DNA of 17,329 nt. Source: Rickettsiales bacterium. Its GTDB lineage: Bacteria; Pseudomonadota; Alphaproteobacteria; Rickettsiales; CANDYO01. This document shows positions 7,571 to 15,568 of this stretch, in pieces (the stretch's first letter is position 1; each line of letters opens with the position of its first letter). The stretch is taken from the NCBI GenBank assembly GCA_947424995.1, contig CANDYO010000026.1:1-17329 (forward strand), read 5' to 3'. A program made the position numbers and the translations under genes. The notes beneath the pieces were generated by a model. The model saw nothing but the letters and a program-made list of their open reading frames with translations, did no database searches and was not told the origin of the DNA.

Positions 7571-8588
7571 TTTTACTCTTTGGAATAATAATAGCTCTTA
7601 CTCTCTTGCCATTTTTCGCATTTTTTTCAGAAGATCCTACTAAATCTGCTTTTTTAGTGATAAAGCTATAATGCAATAACTCCCCTAACAAAATATTATT
7701 ATCTTTATATAGCTTTACTTGATCTTTCAAAGTTAAAATTGAGGTAGACACTGTATATTCACCATACTCACTGGTGGCTGTATTCTCTTCGTCAATTATT
7801 TTTACATGACCATATGCATAGATCTTTTCCAATTTATCAGTAATTGGACTAATTATCGCGGTCATTTTATCAGCTTCAACCTTTGTCCCATCTCTTAGTA
7901 AGACCACATTACCTAAAAAATGGCCAATTTTATTTTGCCAAAATATATCGAATCTATCTGATTTAATATTGGTAGTGAATTCGTCTTTATGCTGTTTGAT
8001 ATCAGTATTTATTTTACCATGGAAAAATACTGTTTGGTTTTGATAATTCATAATAAAACCATTATCTGACTCTAAAATATATTCACTAGTATATAATTTT
8101 GAGTAGTGATCTGATTTAATGATAGATTCTTTATGCAATATCTCTGCTTGCTCACCAATTAAGTAATATTGCTTATTTAAATTAGCCTTTAGATCGCCAA
8201 ATAATTGTAGACGACTATCATCTTTAGTTAATGTCGCTCGTTTAGCTGTTAAATTAAGCCAGTCGATATGATTAAGCATTGATTTAATTTGTGGGTTTGT
8301 AAAAAATACCTGCCCAGCTAGTTCTTGCATTTCTTCAGCTTGAATATAATAAGGACCATTCTCTATGCTTATTCCCATTAGATCAGGTTGGTCAACTTTA
8401 AAGCCAATATCAGGTTCACTATCTTTGCTACCATTAACACTTGCGGCTGAAGTTTTTTGACGAATTTTTCCATCTTTATTGGCAAAAATATAGTAACTAA
8501 TAACCGAAATACTAGCCAATGCAGTAATGACAAAAAAATACTTAAGCAGCTTAACTAATACAGAGTATTGTTCAATTCTATGTAACAT
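7563..8588 (-). CDS. lptC: LPS export protein LptC with an added LptA/OstA-like domain
   Basis: LptC anchors the periplasmic bridge that carries LPS from the LptB2FG transporter to LptA and the outer membrane. The protein has one N-terminal membrane segment (about residues 13-35) and a periplasmic part. At 341 residues it is well above the roughly 190 usual for LptC. Residues about 60-205 look like the LptC domain. Residues about 212-330 carry an LptA/OstA pattern: GNVVLLRDGTKVEADKM, AYGHVKI, SEYGEYTVSTSILTLKD, and a basic C terminus RVRAIII. I read this as an LptC-LptA fusion that would supply part of the bridge covalently; the two domains share a beta-jellyroll fold, so a tandem duplication is the alternative. 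It starts 3 bases after kdsD ends, without a good Shine-Dalgarno, and overlaps the oxidoreductase start, so coupling is likely. Confidence 0.75.
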   Translation of the reverse strand: MLHRIEQYSVLVKLLKYFFVITALASISVISYYIFANKDGKIRQKTSAASVNGSKDSEPDIGFKVDQPDLMGISIENGPYYIQAEEMQELAGQVFFTNPQIKSMLNHIDWLNLTAKRATLTKDDSRLQLFGDLKANLNKQYYLIGEQAEILHKESIIKSDHYSKLYTSEYILESDNGFIMNYQNQTVFFHGKINTDIKQHKDEFTTNIKSDRFDIFWQNKIGHFLGNVVLLRDGTKVEADKMTAIISPITDKLEKIYAYGHVKIIDEENTATSEYGEYTVSTSILTLKDQVKLYKDNNILLGELLHYSFITKKADLVGSSEKNAKNGKRVRAIIIPKSKNE

Positions 8589-8591
8589 GGA

Positions 8592-9569
8592 TTATTTTAA
8601 CTCTGGAGTTGCACCAACTTTTAGACAGTCATGCATATGTACTATACCTTTTAAATATTGATGCTCATCAACAACAAATAAAATCGTTATCTTTTTCTTA
8701 TTCATTATATCTAAGGCTTCAACTACTAGACTATTAGCATTGATAGTAATAGGATTAGCTTTCATAACCTCTCTTATCTTTTTACTTAGTAAGTTAGGTA
8801 TATTTATACTACGTCTTAGTTCTCCATCAGTAAAAACGCCAACTAGTTTCTGTTCATCATCTATAATTGCTGCACAACCAAATTTCTTTTGGGTAATTAT
8901 ATTTATTGATTCTGTCACCGTGTCATCGACATGAACTATAGGCAATTCAGAATCCACATGCATAACATCTTTTACTCTAAAAAATGCAGCTCCTAAACGA
9001 CCACCTGGATGATATAATTGAAAATCTTTTCTACTAAAACCTTTATTTTCTAATAAAGTTAAAGCAATCGCATCACCTAATACTAACATTATTGTAGTTG
9101 AAGTGGTTGGCGCATCAAATTCTAGAGCTTCAGGAACGGCTGGCAATGTTAAGCATATATCGGCAGCCAAGCCCAAAGTAGAGTTAGGATTGCGAACCAT
9201 AGCTACTAAAAGAATATGAAAGCGTTTGCAATAATTGATTATATCTTTTAATTCTAAAGTTTCACCAGAGTTTGAAAGCAATATTACCAAATCATCTGGT
9301 TGAATCATCCCCAAGTCCCCATGACTAGCTTCACTTGGGTGAATAAAGAACGCTGGAGTTCCAGTAGAGGAAAGAGTGGCGGCAATTTTTTTAGCAATAT
9401 GGCCGCTTTTACCCATACCGCTAACTATAACTCGTCCACTATGCTGCATTATCTCTTCAATTAGGAGTTTAAAATCTTTACCTAAACTACTAGATAAAGC
9501 CTTTAACCCATCAATAGCTGAATTAATAACATCTTTAGCAATATTTGCTTCAGGATAATTATCAGTCAT
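8592..9569 (-). CDS. kdsD: Arabinose-5-phosphate isomerase KdsD/KpsF
   Basis: The enzyme interconverts ribulose-5-phosphate and arabinose-5-phosphate, the first step to the LPS sugar Kdo. The 325 residues give a SIS domain (about 45-180) followed by two CBS domains (about 200-255 and 264-318), the complete family architecture. Visible motifs are GMGKSGHIA (51-59), HPSEASHGDLGMI (77-89), SNSGET (99-104), the region PEALEFDAPTTS, and YHPGGRLG (186-193). K54, E103, E147 and H187 fit the expected catalytic residues. The start is supported by AGGAGG at 9581-9586, which overlaps the rnd stop codon. Its position next to LptC fits a role in LPS synthesis and export. Confidence 0.92.
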   Translation of the reverse strand: MTDNYPEANIAKDVINSAIDGLKALSSSLGKDFKLLIEEIMQHSGRVIVSGMGKSGHIAKKIAATLSSTGTPAFFIHPSEASHGDLGMIQPDDLVILLSNSGETLELKDIINYCKRFHILLVAMVRNPNSTLGLAADICLTLPAVPEALEFDAPTTSTTIMLVLGDAIALTLLENKGFSRKDFQLYHPGGRLGAAFFRVKDVMHVDSELPIVHVDDTVTESINIITQKKFGCAAIIDDEQKLVGVFTDGELRRSINIPNLLSKKIREVMKANPITINANSLVVEALDIMNKKKITILFVVDEHQYLKGIVHMHDCLKVGATPELK

Positions 9570-9580
9570 AACCTCTATTG

Positions 9581-9586
9581 CCTCCT
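9581..9586 (-). promoter_or_regulatory. Ribosome binding site AGGAGG of kdsD, overlapping the rnd stop
   Basis: The minus strand reads AGGAGG eleven bases before the kdsD ATG. The rnd TAG (9585-9587) shares bases with it, so ribosomes ending rnd can reinitiate on kdsD. Confidence 0.7.
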
Positions 9587-10208
9587 AATGATGAGCAAAA
9601 ATATCAACATTTTCCCAACCAGCTAAGTCTAATAACGCTCTAGATGGGATAAAATTAAAGCAAGCTTGCGCTAAACTTAAACGTTCTTCTCTGATTAATA
9701 GAGTAATTAATTTATCTCTAAGTTTATGCAAATATAAAACATCACCAGCAGCGTATATTTTCTGATCCTTGGTTAGAGTTTCACTCCCCCAATCTGAAGA
9801 TTGTTGCTGCTTTGATATTTGCACACCTATAAACTCTCGACATAAATCTTTAAGCCCATGCGAATCCGTGTAAGTCCTGGTAAGCTTAGAAGCTATTTTG
9901 GTACAAAATATATTATTAATCGAGATGCCTAAATACTGACGAACTACCGCCACATCGAACCTAGCAAAATGAAAAATCTTTTGGATACTGGGGTTAGAAA
10001 ATAACCTCTCTACATTGGGAGCTGTTGTTACGTCCTTATCAATTTGAACTATATAAATATTGCCCATTTCATCTGATATCTGAATCAAACACAAACGATC
10101 CCGCTTATGATATAAGCCCATGGTTTCTGTATCAACAGCAATATCTCCGGTAATAATTAAATCATCCGGTAAATCATTCTTATAGAGCTTTATTTTTTCA
10201 GTAGACAT
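9585..10208 (-). CDS. rnd: Short ribonuclease D (DEDDy 3'-5' exonuclease)
   Basis: RNase D trims 3' ends of tRNA precursors and other structured RNAs. The 207-residue protein holds only the DEDDy exonuclease domain. Exo I is AVDTET with D26 and E28, Exo II is HFARFDVAVV with D85, and Exo III is YAAGD with Y152 and D156. The two HRDC domains of the roughly 375-residue E. coli enzyme are missing, as is typical for short alphaproteobacterial versions, so this is not a local truncation. It lies 20 bases after ppiC and abuts kdsD, and is probably cotranscribed with them. Confidence 0.88.
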   Translation of the reverse strand: MSTEKIKLYKNDLPDDLIITGDIAVDTETMGLYHKRDRLCLIQISDEMGNIYIVQIDKDVTTAPNVERLFSNPSIQKIFHFARFDVAVVRQYLGISINNIFCTKIASKLTRTYTDSHGLKDLCREFIGVQISKQQQSSDWGSETLTKDQKIYAAGDVLYLHKLRDKLITLLIREERLSLAQACFNFIPSRALLDLAGWENVDIFAHH

Positions 10209-10228
10209 AGCTTTTTAGCCTTTATGGG

Positions 10229-11068
10229 TTATAAGAATTCAACTTTGCTTTTTGCTTTTAACTGTTCAATATATTCTTGAATAAACTGAGCTGAAATATC
10301 TTCAGAAATTTTAGTTCTTAACTCCTCAAAGCTTTGAACGACTGCTTTTCTTTTGTCTTCAAGTTTTATTATATGATAACCAAAGTCTGTTTTGATTGGA
10401 CCAGAAATTTCACCCACTTTTAACTTTTCAACAGCTTGCTCAAATGATGGCACCATTTGTCCAGTAGAGAAGTAAGCTAGACTACCACCATCTTCTTTAT
10501 TATTATCCAATGAATATTCCTTAGCTAAAGCAGCAAAGGCTTCCCCTTTACTTAATTTTTTCTCTATCTGTTTTGCTTCATCTTCTGTTTTTACTAAAAT
10601 ATGACTTACTTTATACTCATATTTATCAGCTTGCTCTGCTACCATTTCTTTGTATTTCGCTTGCAATTTTTCTTCTGTAAGGTTTTTTTTAACAATCTTC
10701 TCTATAAAAACTCTCTGCATTATTTGATTTTCAGCTAATTGAAGTCCTTTTTTATATTCCAGCTCTTCATTTATTTTTGCTTGCTTAGCTTCTTGAAGAA
10801 TTAAATCACCTACTACTATACTTCTAATGATTTCTTCTTTTACCTCTTTATCAAGCTTATCATAACTCATCATTTCTTCATTACCTAATGCGTTAAGCTC
10901 AATATAATTTTGAATTTTTTCTCTTATTTCTGATTCATATACTGGTTTACCATCTATCTTAGCTACTATTTTATCTTCTAACTTTACATCCTCACCAGCA
11001 AAACAAAATTGGCTAACGGCTACAATAAGAATAGAAATAATTAGTTTTTTTATCATAAATTTATCCAT
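10229..11068 (-). CDS. Periplasmic parvulin-type peptidyl-prolyl isomerase
   Basis: The protein is probably a SurA/PrsA-like folding factor for exported proteins. It has an N-terminal signal peptide (hydrophobic stretch at about 9-22, with cleavage plausible after CFA at 24), a helical chaperone region (about 30-145), and one parvulin domain (about 150-238) with VSHILV, GGSLAYFSTGQMVPSFE and TDFGYHIIKL. The 279-residue length matches the rickettsial parvulin-like protein Plp. The start is uncertain: ATG at 11068 or the in-frame ATG at 11056 (M5), which leaves a more classical MIKK signal peptide; neither has a strong Shine-Dalgarno. It is first in the minus-strand cluster and divergent from secA, a pairing that suits protein export. 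Confidence 0.88.
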   Translation of the reverse strand: MDKFMIKKLIISILIVAVSQFCFAGEDVKLEDKIVAKIDGKPVYESEIREKIQNYIELNALGNEEMMSYDKLDKEVKEEIIRSIVVGDLILQEAKQAKINEELEYKKGLQLAENQIMQRVFIEKIVKKNLTEEKLQAKYKEMVAEQADKYEYKVSHILVKTEDEAKQIEKKLSKGEAFAALAKEYSLDNNKEDGGSLAYFSTGQMVPSFEQAVEKLKVGEISGPIKTDFGYHIIKLEDKRKAVVQSFEELRTKISEDISAQFIQEYIEQLKAKSKVEFL

Positions 11069-11102
11069 GTGAATGTTTAATAAAGAACATCTAATGCCAA
11101 TT

Positions 11103-11118
11103 TTCAGTAATAACTGAA
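11103..11118. promoter_or_regulatory. Small dyad TTCAGT-AATA-ACTGAA upstream of the PPIase gene
   Basis: This perfect 6-bp inverted repeat lies 35 bases upstream of the PPIase start in the divergent ppiC/secA gap. It may be an operator or a leader hairpin. There is no direct evidence for either. Confidence 0.3.
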
Positions 11119-11134
11119 TATTTATAAAGTTGAT

Positions 11135-11241
11135 GCGTCATCCCTAGCAAGCCACCGAAGGTAGCGCGCACCTAAGGATATCAAGAGTTTATTTTCTCAT
11201 GAGATCCTAAGGTCTCGGACTTCGCTCGCCCAAGATGACGC
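11135..11241. repeat. 107-bp palindromic element in the ppiC-secA gap
   Basis: The element is bounded by GCGTCAT (11135-11141) and ATGACGC (11235-11241). Inside, CCTAAGGAT and ATCCTAAGG form a second, nearly perfect inverted pair. It is clearly GC-richer than the flanking DNA and shares an 11-base arm with the palindrome at 4331-4346. It occupies a third of the 324-base gap between divergent genes; the rest is AT-rich promoter-type DNA. No coding sequence is seen in it. Confidence 0.7.
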
Positions 11242-11288
11242 GAAAATTGGTCTAAAAGATGCTAATCTGGACCTCTACATTAGCGTTA

Positions 11289-11317
11289 TTGGAGCAATTC
11301 TGCAATAAATATATTAT
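11289..11317 (+). promoter_or_regulatory. Possible secA promoter
   Basis: TTGGAG (11289-11294), 17 bases, TATTAT (11312-11317) is a moderate sigma-70 match about 75 bases before secA. A second option is TTGTAT (11334-11339), 17 bases, TATTTT (11357-11362). Which is used cannot be decided from sequence. Confidence 0.35.
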
Positions 11318-11392
11318 CTAGCTTAGATTTCTTTTGTATTTTATGAAGTAATTTAGTATTTTCATAGATAAATTTAAACTTCAAGGAAAATT

Positions 11393-14110
11393 ATGTTCAA
11401 AGCCCTAGGTAAAATGCTGTTTGGTTCTGTTAATGACAGAGCTGTCAAATCTTTATTAAAAATTGTTGATCAAGTTAATGCTCTAGAAGCAAGTATGCTT
11501 GTACTGTCTGATAGTGAGCTACAAGCTCAAACAGTAAATCTCAAACATAAATTAAGCGAAGGCTTTTCCTTAGATAATATTTTGCCAGAAGCTTTTGCAA
11601 CTGTACGAGAAGTATCTCGTAGAACACTAAATATGCGCCACTTTGATGTGCAAATACTTGGCGGTATCGTTTTGCATAAAGGAATGATTGCAGAAATGCG
11701 CACCGGAGAAGGAAAAACATTGGTGGCAACTCTTGCAGTATACTTAAATGCTTTAACTGAAGAAGGGGTGCATGTTGTAAGTGTTAATGATTATTTAATT
11801 AAGCGTGATGCCAATTGGATGGGGAAAATATACCAGTTTCTTGGTATGTCTGTAGGCTGCATTGTCCATGGTATAAGTGATGAACAACGTAAAGCTGCTT
11901 ATGCTTGTGATATTACCTATGGCACTAATAACGAAGTTGGTTTTGATTATCTTAGAGATAATATGAAACACAATTTAGATCAATTAGCGCAAAGAAAATT
12001 TAACTTTGTTATTATTGATGAAGTAGATTCGGTATTAATTGACGAAGCAAGAACTCCTTTAGTTATCTCAGGACCTACTGAAGATAACTCTGAACTATAT
12101 CATCAAATCGATCGACTATTACCTCAATTAACCAATCATGATTATGAGATTGATAAAAAATCAAGACAAGTCACCTTAACTGAAGACGGTATGTCTAACG
12201 TAGAAATTTTACTAAAAAAGGCAAAGTTAATCGATGAAGAGAGTAATTTCTACGATTTGCACAATATGCCTCTAGTTCACCACATTAACCAAGCACTTAG
12301 GGCGCATAAATTATTTACCAAAGATATAGATTATATGGTAGCCAATAATCAAGTTTTAATCGTAGATGAATTTACCGGCAGAGCATTAGAGGGAAGAAGA
12401 TATTCTGAAGGTCTTCATCAAGCTTTAGAAGCTAAAGAAGGATTAAAAGTTCAAAATGAAAATCAAACCTTAGCTTCAATTACTTTTCAAAATTATTTCC
12501 GTCTCTATCCTAAATTAGCTGGAATGGCTGGGACAGCGATGACTGAAGCAACTGAACTTTACGATATCTACAAACTTGAAGTTATTGAATTACCTCCAAA
12601 TAAGAAGGCTATACGAGTTGATGCTGATGATGTGATTTATCGCACTGCTAAAGAAAAATATAATGCCATTATTGAGCAAATAGAAGATTGCCATAAAAGA
12701 CAGCAACCTGTTTTAGTAGGCACTGTAAGTATTGAAAAATCTGAATTTATTGCTAGTTTATTAAAGAAGAAAAAAATCCCTCACCATATTCTCAATGCTA
12801 AATATCATGATCAAGAAGCGATGATCATCGCCCAAGCAGGAAGAGCTGGGTCGGTTACTATTGCAACTAATATGGCTGGGCGTGGAACAGATATTCAATT
12901 AGGAGGGAATCCAGAAGCCTTAATTATTGAAAATAAAGCCACAGATGATAATCAAATCGCTAAAATTCATGCTCAAGTAGAAGCAGAGAAAGAAAAAGTT
13001 ATTGCTGCAGGAGGCTTGTTCGTCATCGGCACAGAAAGGCATGAGAGCCGTAGAATAGATAATCAATTGCGCGGTCGTTCTGGTCGTCAAGGCGACCCAG
13101 GAAGAACTCAGTTCTACCTATCTTTAGAAGATGATTTAATGCGTATTTTTGCTTCTGATAAAATGGGAACAATTCTACAAAAACTTGGTATGGAAGAAGG
13201 TGAAGCTATTTTCCATCCGATGATTAGTAGAGCCCTTGAAAAAGCTCAACAAAAAGTTGAAGGACGCAATTACGAAATTCGTAAAAATCTACTTAAGTTT
13301 GATGACGTTGTCAGTCAACAACGCAGAATCATCTATGACCAAAGAAGGGAAATTTTAGAAGCAAATGATGTAGGGGAAGAAATAGAACCTATGTATCAGG
13401 CTATAAATAGCGGCATCGTTTCTAGCTATACTCCTCCACGTACTTATCCTGAACAATGGGATGTTGAAAGCTTTAAAAAAGAAACTTTTCGTATTTATGG
13501 AATTAATGTACCTATCGAAGAATGGGCCAATCATGATAAGATTGATGATGAGCAAGTTTTGTTTTATTTAAATGATGAGATCAAAAAACTCTTTAATAAT
13601 AAAATTGAACATTATTCTGAACATCTCTTTCAAACCGTTGCTAGGCGCTGCTTACTTGCTATTATTGATCAGCTCTGGAAAGATCATCTATATACCTTAG
13701 ATCATTTAAGACAAAGTATCTCTCTACGTGCCTACGGTCAAAAAGATCCACTTAATGAATATAAGCGAGAGTCTTTTCACCTTTTTGAAGCAATGATGGA
13801 GCATATAAAAGAATTATTTATTCAAAGATTAGCTCATTTAGAATTACAAGTAGTAAAAAATGAAGAAGGATCATTCATAGTAGATACTTATACTCCTAAC
13901 CAAGCGAAAACTTTTGAAACTCGCACTGATCCTGCTCTGCTAACAAAAAACACAGCTGAGAGAGAGCCAATAACTCCTTTAAGAGCTTATGTTGATCCAT
14001 CAATGCGGATTGCAAATGATCCTTCTAGTTGGGGGAAAATTGGCCGTAACGAAGCTTGCCCTTGTAACTCTGGGATCAAGTATAAGCAATGCCATGGTAG
14101 GATAAGTTAA
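11393..14110 (+). CDS. secA: Preprotein translocase ATPase SecA
   Basis: SecA drives post-translational export through SecYEG. The 905 residues are the full family length. The N-terminal DEAD motor has the Walker A region MRTGEGKTL (102-110) and the Walker B stretch VIIDEVDSVLIDEARTPL (from about 206). The preprotein-binding domain follows. The second motor domain has GTVSIEKSE, NMAGRGTDIQLGG and QLRGRSGRQGDPG. A helical scaffold comes next, and the C terminus is a zinc-binding SEC-C motif, CPCNSGIKYKQCHG, the SecB-binding type. AAGGA lies five bases before the ATG. A weak T-rich hairpin follows the stop. No signs of decay. Confidence 0.97.
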   Translation: MFKALGKMLFGSVNDRAVKSLLKIVDQVNALEASMLVLSDSELQAQTVNLKHKLSEGFSLDNILPEAFATVREVSRRTLNMRHFDVQILGGIVLHKGMIAEMRTGEGKTLVATLAVYLNALTEEGVHVVSVNDYLIKRDANWMGKIYQFLGMSVGCIVHGISDEQRKAAYACDITYGTNNEVGFDYLRDNMKHNLDQLAQRKFNFVIIDEVDSVLIDEARTPLVISGPTEDNSELYHQIDRLLPQLTNHDYEIDKKSRQVTLTEDGMSNVEILLKKAKLIDEESNFYDLHNMPLVHHINQALRAHKLFTKDIDYMVANNQVLIVDEFTGRALEGRRYSEGLHQALEAKEGLKVQNENQTLASITFQNYFRLYPKLAGMAGTAMTEATELYDIYKLEVIELPPNKKAIRVDADDVIYRTAKEKYNAIIEQIEDCHKRQQPVLVGTVSIEKSEFIASLLKKKKIPHHILNAKYHDQEAMIIAQAGRAGSVTIATNMAGRGTDIQLGGNPEALIIENKATDDNQIAKIHAQVEAEKEKVIAAGGLFVIGTERHESRRIDNQLRGRSGRQGDPGRTQFYLSLEDDLMRIFASDKMGTILQKLGMEEGEAIFHPMISRALEKAQQKVEGRNYEIRKNLLKFDDVVSQQRRIIYDQRREILEANDVGEEIEPMYQAINSGIVSSYTPPRTYPEQWDVESFKKETFRIYGINVPIEEWANHDKIDDEQVLFYLNDEIKKLFNNKIEHYSEHLFQTVARRCLLAIIDQLWKDHLYTLDHLRQSISLRAYGQKDPLNEYKRESFHLFEAMMEHIKELFIQRLAHLELQVVKNEEGSFIVDTYTPNQAKTFETRTDPALLTKNTAEREPITPLRAYVDPSMRIANDPSSWGKIGRNEACPCNSGIKYKQCHGRIS

Positions 14111-14145
14111 AACTGTAAGCTTATGCCGGCAGTGAGTTCATGTTT

Positions 14146-14166
14146 AACTTTTTTTTAAAGTTTTTT
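14146..14166 (+). terminator. Weak intrinsic terminator after secA
   Basis: AACTTT (14146-14151) and AAAGTT (14157-14162) form a hairpin followed by T residues. An outer pair GCTTATG (14119-14125) / CATAAGC (14167-14173) encloses it. The stem is AT-rich, so efficiency is doubtful. Confidence 0.4.
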
Positions 14167-14191
14167 CATAAGCCCGCTTGCGTCCTTTGGA

Positions 14192-14279
14192 CTACAGCGT
14201 GGCATCCGTTTCTCTAACGCTGCATCGCCATTGCTTCGCTACGCTCCGCAATCGCGCTGTAGCGAAGCTAAAGCGGATG
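14192..14279. repeat. Complex palindromic element abutting the tRNA-Val 3' end
   Basis: Nested inverted pairs are visible: CATCCG (14203-14208) with CGGATG (14274-14279), CTACAGCG (14192-14199) with CGCTGTAG (14255-14262), and GCTTCGCTAC (14233-14242) with GTAGCGAAGC (14259-14268). The pairs are mutually exclusive in part, so alternative folds exist. It is much GC-richer than the surroundings, lies between convergent secA and tRNA-Val, and overlaps the encoded CCA of the tRNA. Confidence 0.65.
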
Positions 14280-14354
14280 GTGGGCGATAGAAGATTCGAA
14301 CTTCCGACCTCAGCGATGTCAACGCTGCGCTCTAACCAACTGAGCTAACCGCCC
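14278..14354 (-). tRNA. tRNA-Val (anticodon GAC)
   Basis: The minus strand gives a full cloverleaf. The acceptor is GGGCGGT paired with ATCGCCC, the discriminator is A, and CCA is encoded (14278-14280). The D arm is GCTC-AGTTGGTTA-GAGC. The anticodon stem CAGCG/CGCTG holds the loop TTGACAT, giving anticodon GAC, which reads GUC and GUU. The T arm is GGAAG-TTCGAAT-CTTCT. All stems pair with only G-U wobble exceptions. Confidence 0.95.
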
Positions 14355-14370
14355 TCAAAACGAGAATAGC

Positions 14371-14399
14371 AGTATAGCTCTCCTATTAAACTATGGCAA
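14371..14399 (-). promoter_or_regulatory. Promoter of tRNA-Val
   Basis: On the minus strand TTGCCA (14394-14399), a 17-base spacer and TATACT (14371-14376) lie 17 bases before the tRNA 5' end. Both boxes match the sigma-70 consensus at five of six positions. It is the best promoter in the window. Confidence 0.75.
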
Positions 14400-14408
14400 T
14401 ATATTTAG

Positions 14409-15137
14409 ATGAACCAACTAAAAAATTATATATTATGGCCTGTTTTAGCACTACTGCTAACAATAGTTACATACTTAGGCTTAGTATCCCTTACCCATAA
14501 AACTCTTAGCCTTATTACCCCTTATCAAGAAGAATTATTGTGGCAGTTTATGGCTAACGACTTTAACAATGGTGATTCTAATAAACAGCTATATATTCAG
14601 AAGCTCATAGATCAACTACCTAGTGAGTTACTACCTAAACAATATCCTAAGGTTACTATTCTTGTTACTAAAGATAATCATATTAATGCTTTCGCAGCGC
14701 CTGGTGGACGAATTATATTAACAACCGGGTTACTAAAAGCGCTTAAAAGTGAAAATGCTCTACTGTTTGTTATTAATCATGAAATTGCTCACTTATCTAG
14801 AAAAGATCATTTATATGAATTTGCTAGGATGATAGTATCTACAGCATATGGTGTAATTACTTTATCTAAACTAGTACCCGAATTATTAATGCTAATCGAT
14901 AATTATAAAATTCATCAAGTGGAATTTTTAGCTGATCGATTAGCATTAAAAGCAATGCTTCACTATTACGGCCACGCTGGAGGATCAGATGAATTTTTTC
15001 AAATTTTACTTGAGGAAAAACCTATTTCAGGGGACATATCTCATCCAGATACCACAAAACGCCTTGAAAATATCAATAATTTTATTAACAATAACGCAAT
15101 TGACCGTAAAGAAACGAAAGATCTGTTTGGAAAGTAA
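14409..15137 (+). CDS. Membrane-anchored M48-type zinc metalloprotease
   Basis: This 242-residue protein has one N-terminal transmembrane segment (about residues 8-28) and a zincin domain. HEIAH gives the zinc ligands H124 and H128 and catalytic E125. The third ligand is probably E172 in EFLADRLAL, with the M48-typical Asp four residues later. The pattern FAAPGGRIILTTGLL ahead of HExxH and a C-terminal SHPDTTKRLENI segment are also characteristic of the family. It probably cleaves misfolded or envelope proteins, but the substrate is unknown. It starts 55 bases from the divergently read tRNA-Val and lacks an obvious Shine-Dalgarno. Confidence 0.85.
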   Translation: MNQLKNYILWPVLALLLTIVTYLGLVSLTHKTLSLITPYQEELLWQFMANDFNNGDSNKQLYIQKLIDQLPSELLPKQYPKVTILVTKDNHINAFAAPGGRIILTTGLLKALKSENALLFVINHEIAHLSRKDHLYEFARMIVSTAYGVITLSKLVPELLMLIDNYKIHQVEFLADRLALKAMLHYYGHAGGSDEFFQILLEEKPISGDISHPDTTKRLENINNFINNNAIDRKETKDLFGK

Positions 15138-15154
15138 TTGTTAAAGCCAAAGAT

Positions 15155-15269
15155 GGTCATCACCCTTGGGACGCAAAGCGGCCCGTTTTGCACTCTAGAG
15201 CTTTTAATTCTTTTAAAGATTTACTGGACCCTTACCACTTGCTTTTAGCTAGCAGCAAGGATGACGACC
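15155..15269. repeat. 115-bp palindromic element between the M48 and lipoprotein genes
   Basis: The ends GGTCATCACCCTTG (15155-15168) and CAAGGATGACGACC (15256-15269) are inverted copies matching at 12 of 14 positions. The size and GTCATCC-type ends resemble the element at 11135-11241. It lies between convergent genes and may also act as a bidirectional terminator. Confidence 0.6.
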
Positions 15270-15308
15270 TCACATGTTTTAAGTAGTAACCTTAACTAGC
15301 GCAATCAA

Positions 15309-15560
15309 TTACTTATTAAGGTCCTGTAGAATTTGATTCTCGCCTTGTGATAAGTTTTCATTATTTACCTGCTCTGAATTAGCCCTTTTATTAGCCAATT
15401 CTTCAGGAGAATAAATATTAAAATTAGGCGGAACTGATAAAGGCTGGTTAGTTGAGACTTGATACTCATCCGGCTGATTTTTTACCAAACCTACATTTTG
15501 TTTAAAATTACTGCAAGAGCTAATCAAAAATAACAACAAAACATACCTAAACTTACTCAT
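15309..15560 (-). CDS. Small outer-membrane-type lipoprotein (DUF3035-like)
   Basis: The 83-residue protein begins with a lipoprotein signal peptide: positive MSKFRY, a hydrophobic core, and lipobox LISSC with the acylated cysteine at 16. The mature part is polar and probably disordered. The pattern PDEY...PLSVPPNF is like the alphaproteobacterial DUF3035 lipoproteins, often encoded near lspA. It lies eight bases after lspA, the peptidase that would process it, so the two are probably cotranscribed. Function unknown. Confidence 0.7.
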   Translation of the reverse strand: MSKFRYVLLLFLISSCSNFKQNVGLVKNQPDEYQVSTNQPLSVPPNFNIYSPEELANKRANSEQVNNENLSQGENQILQDLNK

Positions 15561-15568
15561 ACTATCCC

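Noticed and set aside
9585..10208. RNase D as a truncated pseudogene because the HRDC domains are missing
   Set aside because: All DEDDy catalytic residues are present, the frame is intact and the gene is tightly packed in an operon; short versions are usual in this bacterial group.
14278..14408. Prophage or island attachment site at tRNA-Val
   Set aside because: No integrase, no direct repeat of the tRNA end elsewhere in the window, and flanking genes are housekeeping.
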